Assembly (NCBI GenBank): GCA_018398585.1 | Contig: JAGTTD010000015.1 | Location: forward strand, 1,121,001-1,185,000 | DNA length: 64,000 bases | Origin: Simmondsia chinensis | Taxonomy: Eukaryota; Streptophyta; Magnoliopsida; Caryophyllales; Simmondsiaceae | Reading direction: 5' to 3' | Shown here: positions 42,549 to 58,464 of the stretch, in pieces | Position numbering within the stretch: position 1 is the first letter of the stretch | Layout: the number at the start of each line of letters is the position of its first letter | The notes under the pieces: model-generated | What the model saw: the letters and a program-made list of their open reading frames with translations, nothing else | The model's database searches: none | Told to the model about the DNA's origin: nothing | Program-made: the position numbers and the translations under genes

Positions 42549-43069
42549 GGGTGTAAACGAACCAACCATTCGATAAACTACTCATGTTTGAAATCGCTTA
42601 CAGCTTGTTTGTGTTTGTTATTGGAGCTCGTAGCTTATTGAGCCGAGTTCGAAGAAGGGGGTGCTCTGCTTGTTAGCCTTTGCAAGCTAAGTTTGAAGAA
42701 GGGGTGCTCCGCTTCATTATTTACTCCTCTTTAAAAGCTTGTTGATCTTGTTAAGAGCTAGTTAAAGGCTTGTTAATAGTTAATATTGACTTGAAAATAG
42801 TTCGACATTGGCTTGATAGTAACTCAAATAACTCTTATTGATAAGGAGTCAACCGGATAACAAGCCTGGCATGGTTATGAGTTCGAATCGGTTCGATTAC
42901 CCTAACGAGCCGAGCCGAGCCGAGCCAAATATCAAACACTATAAAATCTTATCGAACCGAGCTCTAACAAAAGTTTGAAAGCTTGATAAGAGTTCAAGTC
43001 GAACTTGAGTTCAATAAGCCTTATCGAGCTCGAGGTTAGACAAGTGCTTGGCTCGGCTCGTTTACGCCC
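42549..43069. mobile_element. GAGCTC-rich TIR element, best-preserved copy
   Basis: 521 bases start GGGTGTAAACGAACC and end GGCTCGTTTACGCCC, an inverted repeat of about 14 bases with small differences. The interior is built from gagccgag, gctcgt, aagctcg and cgagctcg words with no ORF. It lies in CRK-E intron 3 downstream of the TRIM element. Confidence 0.7.
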
Positions 43070-43204
43070 GTAATTAGAATAATCTTTATTATACTAACAA
43101 TAATGAGAGTAGGAGCAGAAGTTGTTCAAATATAGCTCTATGTATAAAACTATTTCTATGTCTTCAACTAACAATTAAATTTTTTTTAATAGTTAGTTAT
43201 TTGA

Positions 43205-43312
43205 CGTCCGTCCCCCCCCCCCCCCGAAAAAAAAAAAAAAAAAAAAACCCCAAGACCCTACACACGCAGGAGCCCTTGAGGCACTGGGTCGGTTATTGTT
43301 GTTGTTAGTTAG
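43205..43312 (+). mobile_element. truncated RTE/SINE tail with poly-C/poly-A expansion
   Basis: A C run of about 16 and an A run of about 20 are followed by aagaccctacacacgcagga, gcccttgaggcactgggt and (TTG)n. The C run sits at the same tail position as the long homopolymer in the LINE copy (about 58538). It ends about 30 bases before the TM exon of CRK-E. Confidence 0.65.
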
Positions 43313-43524
43313 TTGTTTGATAGTTTGGAAAACTTTTTTGCAGTTTCAGTGAGGAAGAAATCAAGGGTGAAGACAATAGTGGCCATAAGTGCTCCATCTG
43401 TTGCCATCGCTGTGGCGCTCATCGCCAAAGCCATCTGTTTTGTTAAAAAGAATAAGAAGGGCAAATTCGATGTTGTAGCTGTTGAAAAAGGTAATTACAA
43501 GTTAACATTGTTCAGTGTTAAATT

Positions 43525-44090
43525 TCATCGAGCCTATAAGCCTGACCCATGGAGTTGGCGCACATGAGATCTACATATAAGTCCAATGTAGGGTGCCATT
43601 ATAAAACCAATTGGCATTAGGTAGACTAACTTACTAGACTTATATATTGATCTCTTCTCTTTCACAACTCCAATGTGGGATTTAAATAGACTCACATGTG
43701 GAGTCCTTAACACTCTCCCTCTCATGTAAGTCTCTTTTAATCACACTCCTCGCCTCCTTTGATCCAATTGGATGCAACATTCAATGGAGAGGTCCTCGAC
43801 GCACCAAACTCAAATGCACTCCTGTTCGTGAGGATGCAGTGCTCCAAACAAGAGCCCGAGATCATTTGCCACTCTTATACCATGTTAAATTTCATTGGGC
43901 CCATAGGCCCAACCCACAGTGATGGCACACATGAGATTTACATATAAGTTCAATGTGAGGTTCTATCCTAAAACAAATTGACATTAGGTAGAGTAACTCA
44001 CTAGACTTATATATTGATTTCTTCTCTCTCGCAATTCCAATATGGGATTAAAATAGACTCACATGTAGAGTCCTTAACATTTCAAACAAC
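43525..44090 (+). mobile_element. two TRIM-family LTRs in CRK-E intron 4
   Basis: Copies at about 43525-43725 and 43880-44080 share ctacatataagtccaatg, attggcattaggtagac, gatctcttctctttcac and gactcacatgtggagtcc. The right copy reaches within about 60 bases of the next exon and carries an AG (44069-44070) in frame with it. Confidence 0.6.
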
Positions 44091-44554
44091 TTTTTTCTTT
44101 GGCCTTTGGTACAAATTAGCAAACATACATTGGTTGTTTTTGGTGATGAAGAAAGTGGAGATGGAGACTTCACAGCAGAATCCTTGCAATTTGACTTGGA
44201 GACACTTCAAGCTGCTACCAACTTCTTTTCTGATGACAATAAGATTGGTGAAGGTGGCTTCGGCTGTGTTTATAAGGTATCAATTATTTTTGAACCTTCA
44301 TCTGACATACTGTTTTTTTTTTGTGATTGTTAGTTTTTTCACGGAAACAAAGTCTTTTTGACTGAAAAGTGTCGGGTTGCAATCCAAACAACCCGACTTT
44401 TAATATTAAGCATTTGTGCGAGAGGGTATGTATGAGTGTAAGAACCATTTATGAACGTTCTTCTAATACCTTAATTGTTTGAGATAATTGGGTCTTCAAT
44501 AAGTACAGATACGACAACCATTTCTAACTATTCTTAGGTGATTTTGTAAGGGTG

Positions 44555-44965
44555 TAGACAAATCGAATGTTTGGTGAAACCACTCGTATTTGAAATCGAG
44601 TGGGATGTTATTCGTGTTCCTTTGGGGACTTGGTAATAAGTTTAACTAGTCGAGTTCAAATATAGGGGTGGTTGACTCATTAACATTTGGGAATAGTTTG
44701 GTGAGGGCTTGTTAAGAACTTGTCAATGGCCGGTTAAGAACTCATAGCGGATTGATGATGGCTCAGTAGTAGCTTGAATAGCTCAACGCAGTAGTGATTG
44801 GTTTGGATTAGCCTAACAAGCTGAGCGTCAAACATACTAATATCTTACCAAATTGAGTTCGAACAGAGGTCGAAACCTCAATAAAGGCTCAGTTGGAACT
44901 CAAGGTTGTTAAGGTTTAGCAGAATCAAGTTCGAACAGGGGATGCTTGGCTCGTTTACACCTTAG
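44555..44965. mobile_element. GAGCTC-family element in CRK-E intron 5
   Basis: Begins gggtgtagacaaatcgaatg and ends ggctcgtttacacctta. The interior is more diverged than at 42549. It lies between the ATP-loop exon and the next kinase exon. Confidence 0.55.
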
Positions 44966-47035
44966 GTTTTTGTATTGTGTTTTATCATTTTGATGGGTAA
45001 TGGAAACGTAAATTTGGATTGAGCACGTCAAATTTGAAGAGTAGGCCCAGAATCCATCGAAAGAGAGAAAATAATTAGGATTTTTGTATTCAGAAATTGA
45101 TGAATGAGCCATACAACAGCTATAGCGAGTTTTTATTGGCAAACAAGAAACCCTAAAACGCAAAATTACAAAAATACCTAAAATACAAAATTACGAAAAT
45201 GCCCCTAAACTATCCGGAAAACATAAAAGTGGCCTGAGAACATGTTTAGAGGCCAAATTTGGGGAAAATAGGTGGGTCCAACATCGAAGTGGCTGGAGTT
45301 GCATAGTTTAGCTCGGTAGCTTCAATTGGACAACTTACGGGCCCCGTAACTCCTTACGGATCAAATGGCCTTTTGAAGTTGCCTACGCAAATCAGTGCTT
45401 CCAGCCCACCCGTTTGGGTTTTTGGCAGTCCAACTGCTCCAAAAACTCTTTGGCTACTGTCCTACATCACATTTAAGGTGTTTTGTTGAGTTTGGTGATA
45501 GGGCACTCTATCAAACGGACAAGAAATAGCTGTGAAGAGGTTATCAAGAGGGTCACGACAAGGAGCAGGGGAATTCAAGAATGAGATGGTATTGGTGGCT
45601 AAGCTTCAACACCGAAACTTAGTCAGGATTTTTGGATTTTGCTTTGCCAGTGATGAAAAGCTTCTTGTGTATGAGTTTGTCCCCAACAAAAGCCTTGACA
45701 CTTTCCTCTCTGGTACTCCCATCGCTCTTCCCATAAACTCAAGTGAGGTTTCTAATATAGCTTGAAAGTAAAAATATCTTGAATTGTCAATTGATTTTGG
45801 TCTGTGACATTAGTATTAGAGTCGTTGTTCTTGCACTGATGTTGTTCCCTAGTCTTATGGGGGAGGGGAGGCGATGTCATGTAATGGTCATACGAGGGGA
45901 CTTATGTGATGTGAAGAATTTTGATTGACCCATTTTGAGGAGATCATTGAGACCCTGAGTCTTCTCTCTAGTTGATCTCAACCTATTCAATCAGAAGTCC
46001 TGACCAACATAAGTGTACAATCCCAACTTCCAAGTTCTTACATGGTAATGCTTGGATTGTATTGTTCTTTGAGAACTAGATATCTAGTATAAAGTTAGTC
46101 CATGTGGGCAAGAGATGTGAAGTATGTTGGTCTGACATAGTCCAAAAATAAACTCTATGAAGAAAATCTTCAAGAATGATACAACCTTTAATTGAGCCGA
46201 TTACTCCACCAATTGCCGATTGGTTTCAAGATGGAGTCTCCCAAAAAACTAATCTCAATTTTGATGAGTTCAATTCAATTTGGTCCTATGTAACTATTCT
46301 TGTCAAATTTAATGATTCACAGATCCAGAAAAGAAAGTGCTACTGGATTGGGATACCCGGATCAAAATTATAAGAGGCATTGTACGGGGAATGAATTATC
46401 TTCACGAAGATTCACGACTCTAGATCATACATCGAGATCTTAAAGCAAGCAATGTCCTGTTGGACATCGATATGAACCCCAAAATTTCCGACTTTGGCAT
46501 GGCTAGGATTTTTGGCCATGATCAAACTCGAGACAGTACTAGTAGAATTGTTGGGACTTTGTATGTATCGGTTTCAAATCCCTCTTCTCTACTCAATTTC
46601 TTTCAGATTTGTTTTCTTCCATCTATACCAAATCCAATTCTTGGGTATTTAGCTAACAATCAGTGTATTGCAGTGGTTACATGGCACCAGAATATGCAAT
46701 GCATGGACAATTTTCCATTAAATCAGATGTGTATAGCTTAGGCATCCTCAGCCTAGAGATCATAAGTGGCCAGAGAAACAGCTCGTTCTACCACTCAAGC
46801 AGTACTGAGTACCTTGTAAACTATGTAAGTTTCAGCCAAATTTTTTAGGTTGTGCTTATTTTCTTCATTCTTCACATTGACTTTGGAAAAAGTCCAAATG
46901 AAGATTTTGTTAAAAATGCCAAGATCTTAATGGTGTTACAGGCTTGGAAGCATTGGACCGAGGGCACACCCTTGGAATTTATGGATCCCGCTTTAAGAGA
47001 TTCGTCTTCAGGTTATGCGTTTTGACCCTTTTACG

Positions 47036-47125
47036 ACCTCTACATATTGCAGTTCATCTTACTCCCCGAGACCCAGCCATGCCGGGAGCCTCATTTGAGG
47101 CACTGGGTTGTTCACATTTGTATAA
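47036..47125 (+). repeat. truncated RTE/SINE tail in the new CRK-E intron
   Basis: The text cttactccccgagacccagc, catgccgggagcctc and tttgaggcactgggttg is the distal tail. It lies 25 bases after the splice donor that splits the last CRK-E exon. Confidence 0.55.
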
Positions 47126-47209
47126 GATAAGTTGGGTTTTTTCAAGGGAAGATAAGCTGTTTTAAAGCTTTAAATCATTATATTTGCAAAGATCTGAATG
47201 AATTGTTGT

Positions 47210-47470
47210 CAGCTTAAACTGATTGGTGAAGGTTTAGGAATGATTTTAAACTCTAACATAGCCGCTTACATAAATGCCCATTGGGCTTAAATTGTGGACA
47301 GTACATAGTCCCATTTGTTTAAATTATATTAATATTGAAAGTAGGGGCCGTTGGGATTTGAACCGGTGACCTCTTGTTCAACAAGGCTCTTATGCCATGT
47401 CAAAGAACTTGTTGTCCCAAAAGTTTAAGTTAGTGGGTGAAGGCTCATGAATGATTTTATACAGTTACTG
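47210..47470 (-). mobile_element. mini-LTR (SMART-like) element, minus strand
   Basis: Read on the minus strand: acttaaacttttgggacaac, tgacatggcataagagcc (tRNA-iMet primer-site-like), gaggtcaccggttcaaatcc and a purine tract before the second terminal copy. It lies within the intron that splits the last exon of CRK-E. Confidence 0.5.
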
Positions 47471-48132
47471 TAAAATCTTTGTTTTTAATACCTTTTGATA
47501 GAGTTATACAAATAAACACACTTCCAAATACATTTTAGTAATGGAAATTCAATATATGAATTCTGAACGGGCTTATAAGAAATATTATTTAACAGCTGTA
47601 ATGAAAAATGAAAGACTAAGAGGTTGTTGTTTACTAGGAAATAACACAACAATTTGGAATTCTTGAGAATTGGGCATTTGCCCTCTTATTTGGTCACAAG
47701 GAAATTCATAGAGCATGAGAGGTTGAAATTCCTTTGTTACACAAGAATTAACTTACCTAGGGGAACTCGATAAGTTCTAATTAACGGGATGTTCTATTTC
47801 TCATCATGATAACCAAACACTATATACTTATTCCTTGGGAAGTTGACGTTGATATTGTTGTGGGTTCAGGTGATGAAGTCACAAGATGCATTCATCTAGG
47901 TTTATTATGCGTTCAAGAAGACATGGACGCAAGACCTGATATGGCAACAATATTATTGGCTGTAACCAGTTACTCTGTTACTTTACCGATGCCAGAAAGA
48001 CCTGCATTCTTTCATCAAAGTTCAAGAAATACCAACTTCTCTAATGAAACAAGGTCATCTAGTCAGTCATTGAGCAAGTCCATGCCATCATCGGAGGCCG
48101 AAGCCTCAATCACCGAGTTGTGTCCTAGGTAA

Positions 48133-49130
48133 AGCAAGAGAGGCGCTGGTAGGAACTCCTAAAATGCTAACGTCTTATGCTCAGAAACACAATTTGGCGT
48201 TGCGAAGTGCGTTTCCAACACGTGAAACTCGATGGATCAAGATTCAAACAATCATGGGATCATTTTGATAAGAAGATACTTATTAGATGATTTGTTGGCT
48301 AATTAATCGCTATATTTAAAGAATAATTGAATCGTGTGAACATGTTGGAGGTAGTTTTCTTGGTCTTATTCATTGGAGTACTCAATTTTCTTGGTTATTG
48401 CTTAATATTGACTTTGTTTTGATATTTATGCTTTAACACAGTAAAATTTACGCGAAAACTCTCTCTCAACTAGAGGGAAAAACCATGGGACCCAAATGGG
48501 TACCTCGTCCATTATGAAATGTAGAAATTACTATCTCCAATCATAACATCCTGACCCATATTACAATCGTGATCTCAAATGTGACTTTTGCACGATTAGT
48601 AACCAACCCTCGTATAATGTAGCTTTGGACGGTAAGCCACCAACCCTTACACAATGTAGCTTTGCACGGTACACTACCAAATTTGGATAGAGGAAGCTGC
48701 AAAAACGCTCTCACCTTTTAGTGAAGGCTCCTGAGCATGACTTCTTTTACGTTTGGGTGAATCCCTCTCAACATCTTATAAAACACCTTACAAACAGAAC
48801 ACTATCTCTCCCCCTACCCGAGTGCCCCCGGGCACCCTTTTACAAAATCCACTCACTTATCGCATTTTTTCACTTCACTCTACACTCTCTTCACAACTTA
48901 AACCACTATTTAAAAAAAAAAATCCAAATTTAAAATTTTAACTCAAAACAATTTAAGAAACATCTTTACCTAAAATTGGACAAAACAGAACTATCTTTTT
49001 ATTTCCATTCAACTACTTTTCATCTTTTTTCTAATTTTCTTTTTCTTTTTCGTTTCTCTTTTCTCTTTTTTCATTTTAAATATTTCACATATTAATTTTA
49101 AGGTAAAAAACATATCCAACAGTGACTCTG
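48133..49130. other. 3' flank of CRK-E, nothing recognised
   Basis: Low-complexity T-rich sequence at about 48960-49090. No gene or clear element. Confidence 0.45.
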
Positions 49131-49490
49131 TTGAGAAACTAACTATTCCAAAAGCTTAAGCATATAAGTGCAGGCACAGAATTAGTTTTATACTCTAACA
49201 TGCCCCTTCACATGAATATCCATTAGGTCTGAAGCGTGGATGATGCACAAGTCTACCCATACCTTGTGCTTGAAATAGATTAATATTTAGAGTAATGCAT
49301 GTATGATGCACAGATCCACCCATACCTTGTTCTTGAAATAGATTAATATTACAGTGAAGTTGTTGGGATTTAAACTCGTAACCTGTTGTTCAATATGACT
49401 CTGATAACATGTTAAAAAACCAACTATTCTAAAAGTTTAAGCTGACGGGTAAAAACCCATGATTAGTTATATACTATAATAGACTCAAAT
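49131..49490 (-). mobile_element. mini-LTR (SMART-like) element, minus strand
   Basis: Terminal text aactattccaaaagcttaag (about 49140) and aactattctaaaagtttaag (about 49422) gives the repeated ends. On the minus strand the right copy is followed by aacatgttatcagagtc, a near match to the TGGTATCAGAGC primer-binding site. Confidence 0.55.
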
Positions 49491-50361
49491 CGTAAATTAG
49501 TGCTCATTGTGAAATTTGCCCGACCTACAAAGTTGACATACTCGATTTTTTACTAGACTCAATATGTGATTTCTTTTTTTCAACTTTGATATTAGATTTT
49601 TAACTAGACTTAATGTGAAATCTTTAAGTTGAGCCTTAAACAATTTTCTGAACCTACATGCATACTCTGTTCAAATAGATACTCTGGTGTGATAGCTACT
49701 GTGCTCAACTCTGCTATTGAGCTGCGGAGCCTCAATCAATTTTAAGCACAAATGGTTCATTGAACACTTGATTTGTTTACAACCTATGGATAGCTAGGGG
49801 GCTATTTCCGAGGTAACGTTGCAGTTGGGATACCGATACGTTGTTGTCCTTTTTGGTAGGGAATATCACTAGTGAAGTTTTTGCATTCCTTAGTGCAGTG
49901 TCGGAAATACCTTGGCAACAACTACAAAGAAGCACAAGCTTCAACATTGTCAAAAGGCACATTTGAATAACAAAAGCTCTATCACTGAGTTCCATTTAAA
50001 TGTTAGCAATGTTCATTTGGTGTTATTTATAACATATCTTTTTGTTTCCATTAACCTTGTCCAAGCAGTACTGGTTTACTGTGATCAATAAGGTGCTATG
50101 ACTAGAAAATGATGAGAAGAATACAGTGCGAGGTAATATTTTTCAGGAACCAAAAAAAAAAGAGCTATGACTTTTCTTCATTACAAACATTAAAGAAATC
50201 CTGGATGTGAACTAGTAGCACACAGAAAAGCCAACTTTCTTATACAAAATTGTGCGTTTTTGCATCTTCTTATCTTCTAAATAGTAGCTGAAATCTCAAT
50301 TACTGGTTGTTCATTGTGCAATATTACCTTTCTTTTGCAGTATTTTGAAAGTTGCATTTCA
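49491..50361. other. spacer between convergent CRK-E and CRK-F
   Basis: Non-coding. It probably holds the 3' end of the CRK-F transcript. No canonical AATAAA was seen close to the CRK-F stop. Confidence 0.45.
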
Positions 50362-55898
<5,537 letters not shown>

Positions 55899-56003
55899 TG
55901 GGTGTTTTTTTCTCGGTGATTTTGGGTCAGAATATGCAAGAAACATGAGGAGCTACAGCTAGTCACAGCCAATTCTATTGGAGGAATGACTCAGTCCACA
56001 AGA

Positions 56004-56018
56004 GTTAAATTATATAGG
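56004..56018 (-). promoter_or_regulatory. candidate TATA box of CRK-F
   Basis: On the minus strand CCTATATAATTTAAC lies about 110 bases upstream of the chosen ATG, a distance like that in CRK-E. Motif evidence only. Confidence 0.5.
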
Positions 56019-56690
56019 TATACTCATATTATTCTTTAATGCGTTTGAATTTTTAAACCCAAATAGAATATAAAGAAAGCTTTCTTATTGTGTAATCAAG
56101 GTTGATTGCTTGTTTTGACTTCCGGATAATTCTTTTATGATCTAAATTGGCTCTTCAACTATTAAATGGGATATTGTTTTTAATTCATTTATATATTTCC
56201 CAGCTCTAGTTTTTTAGCATTCTGATCTTCTTATGTGAGAAATTTCCACAATATGAATTATCAGGTTGTCTGACTTCTGCTATATTTTATTCCGTGTCAT
56301 TGTGGTACTTATATTGGTAATTCAATTTGTTTATTTAGTGAGATCCTAAACACCACCATGACAGGGAGACAAATGTCACCCGAGGGAAAAATAAATATTT
56401 GTCTGTAAATTCCTAGAAAGCTGATATGGATCAATTTGAATAACCACCAATATTTTACTATGCAATGGGTGATTATATCCAGTTATGATGAAAAGGAGAA
56501 AAAGTAAATAGATGCATCATACCAATTGTGGAATGACCTAATCCCTAAAGTCAGGTTTTCCCGAGAAAATAAATAAAAGCAATAGATAAAGTTGATTTTG
56601 AATAGCTCTTGTGCCTCTATCAATTGATGACAGTAATATCCTCTGTTTCTCTGAGTCTTCATTCTACCTTAAAATACCGATGTCAGCTAA
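56019..56690. other. 5' flank of CRK-F, nothing recognised
   Basis: AT-rich non-coding sequence without clear repeats. Confidence 0.45.
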
Positions 56691-57036
56691 GGGTAGCTGA
56701 AAATTGGTATATGACACTCGGACACTTCAGGTTAGTCCTTAAACAAAGAAGAATATTAGAAAATAGCTGAGGTTAATCTTTGTACACATATCTCTGTCCG
56801 ACAATACCCGAGTCCAGTTAACATAGGGAACATCATGCTATAAAGGTATGAACCTTACTATTACCAATCAGGGTACTTGGATGTTGATAATTAGACTTGG
56901 ACACTCCACATTAGTCCTAAAACACAGAAACGCTTCAGAAAATAGCCGAGTATGTCCTTTGAGCACAATACCCCTGTCCAATACTCATACCCCATCTAGC
57001 TAACATAGGTATTATATTGCTATGAAGGTATGAAGT
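56691..57036. repeat. diverged tandem duplication, about 175-bp units
   Basis: Unit 1 (about 56691-56860) and unit 2 (about 56870-57035) share ggacact-c---ttagtcct, aaaatagc, tacccgagtccagttaacat / taccccatctagctaacat and aaggtatgaa in the same order. No coding frame is common to both. Confidence 0.7.
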
Positions 57037-57928
57037 TCCATCGTTTTTGACTGGAATCCCTCAAAACTTCTGTCTAGTAAAACAACAAAATGATGTGCAT
57101 GTTTTCATCTCAACGATCTTTTCAATGATATTCCTTTGCAAATATTTTTTTGACGGTGTAAGTTCTCTCATTTTGACTTGTAGTGATTTTAATATCCTTT
57201 CTAACTGTCATAGCTAATAGAATTCTCAATTCATACCCTATTTGATCAATCAAGTTAACATCATCATTTGTTCTTACAAGTTGACTGTACCAAGAGACGC
57301 GGAATGACTTCTCATTATGTTTGATGAATGAAAGATATGGCATAATCATCAGATTGGAATCCCCTATTCTTTTTCAAGAGTATTAATTTGTGTTTGGTTT
57401 TGTGGCTCAGTTGGATTTTGGCCGGTTGGGGGTGGCAAGAGAGCAAAGCGCCCTTGCAGGGGACAGAATGATAGTAGTGGCCGGGTAATTTTGGCACGTG
57501 TTTTCCCCTTAACCCGACTAATTAGTAGTGGGCACAAAAATAGTGGATCGTTTCTGCAAAGACAGATTTTTGGGTCTTTTTTAGATATGGTTCTTCTTTG
57601 TGAGATTGAGGCATCTTGTACACTCCCAAAATTGAAATAGTGGATATTTCTTGCTGCTCTTATGGACACAGGCTTGACATTAAAGCTGAACCATATACAT
57701 CTTCTGTGGCCTGTGTTTTCATTATTTTGTATTTCATATGTGATTTTACCCGACAAAGAGAGCCAAAGTTCTAATTTGAAACTCTGCAGCTGCACGTTTT
57801 TAGTACTTCAGTCTCCAGCAGGTGAAATTTGCCAATTTACATTCAAAGGTTGCATCTAAATTCTAATTTTATTTTGTTTATTTCATGTCATTATAGTTGT
57901 CATTTTATTGAGTCATTTTAATCAAAGA
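57037..57928. other. spacer, nothing recognised
   Basis: A 143-codon minus-strand frame at 57364-57795 has no recognisable domain or bias. No RNA genes. Confidence 0.45.
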
Positions 57929-58464
57929 GGGTACCAACACGCAAGCACCGGGTCCTATTAGAACTTCGAAGTTAAGGCTCCGTTTGTTTCGGGGGAAAAC
58001 CACATTATAGGAAGTGGTTTTCCCCTTTTCCTTTGTTTGGTGCGTCATTAGCTCATGGAAAAAGTTTTCCAACGGAAAACCTTTTCCTTCAAATGAGGAA
58101 AAATGACTTCCCTTTTAAAATGGGGGAAGTCGTGATTCTAAGTGGCTTAAAAACCTTCACGATTATCATCATGCAAATCGAGATCGAATCAAAATAAACG
58201 AGACTGCACTGTAAACATTTATTCGGATAAGAATTAGACTGAATAATTAAAAGCAACTTTGATATTAGTTTGTTATTGTTGCAATAGAACAACTTATCAT
58301 GTTAAATTGTTACATAATATTATAGAAGAAAATTATTTAGTTTATTACATAAGTACTGTGATATTTCAGTAATATACAATGATGTACCCTAAAGTTTAAA
58401 ATTTTTCTCATAAATCAGGTATTTTTTGCTAAAATTTAGTATACTTTAAATAAAAACAGTAATC

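Larger units (their letters stand above)
39378..48132 (+). pseudogene. CRK-E, 10-exon receptor-like kinase with nonsense codon and damaged splice site
   Basis: Exons 39378-39739, 40108-40470, 41616-41701, 43344-43490, 44143-44276, 45502-45712, 46323-46560, 46674-46824, 46942-47011 and 47870-48132 give one frame of 675 codons. Signal peptide is about residues 1-29. DUF26-1 has C88-C97-C100 and DUF26-2 has C202-C211-C214; the TM helix follows about 20 residues after a Pro-rich linker. The kinase has [28 protein letters not shown] and APE. Two lesions are seen: TAG at 46421-46423 (codon 468, just before the HRD motif) and TG instead of AG at the expected 3' splice site 44141-44142. Three introns lie inside exons that CRKs usually keep whole (two in the ectodomain, one in the last exon). 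It is probably a young pseudogene. A truncated copy of its ectodomain region starts at 61130. Confidence 0.85.

Noticed and set aside
57364..57795. 143-codon minus-strand ORF
   Set aside because: No recognisable domain, no codon pattern, no promoter or neighbours; it is likely chance.
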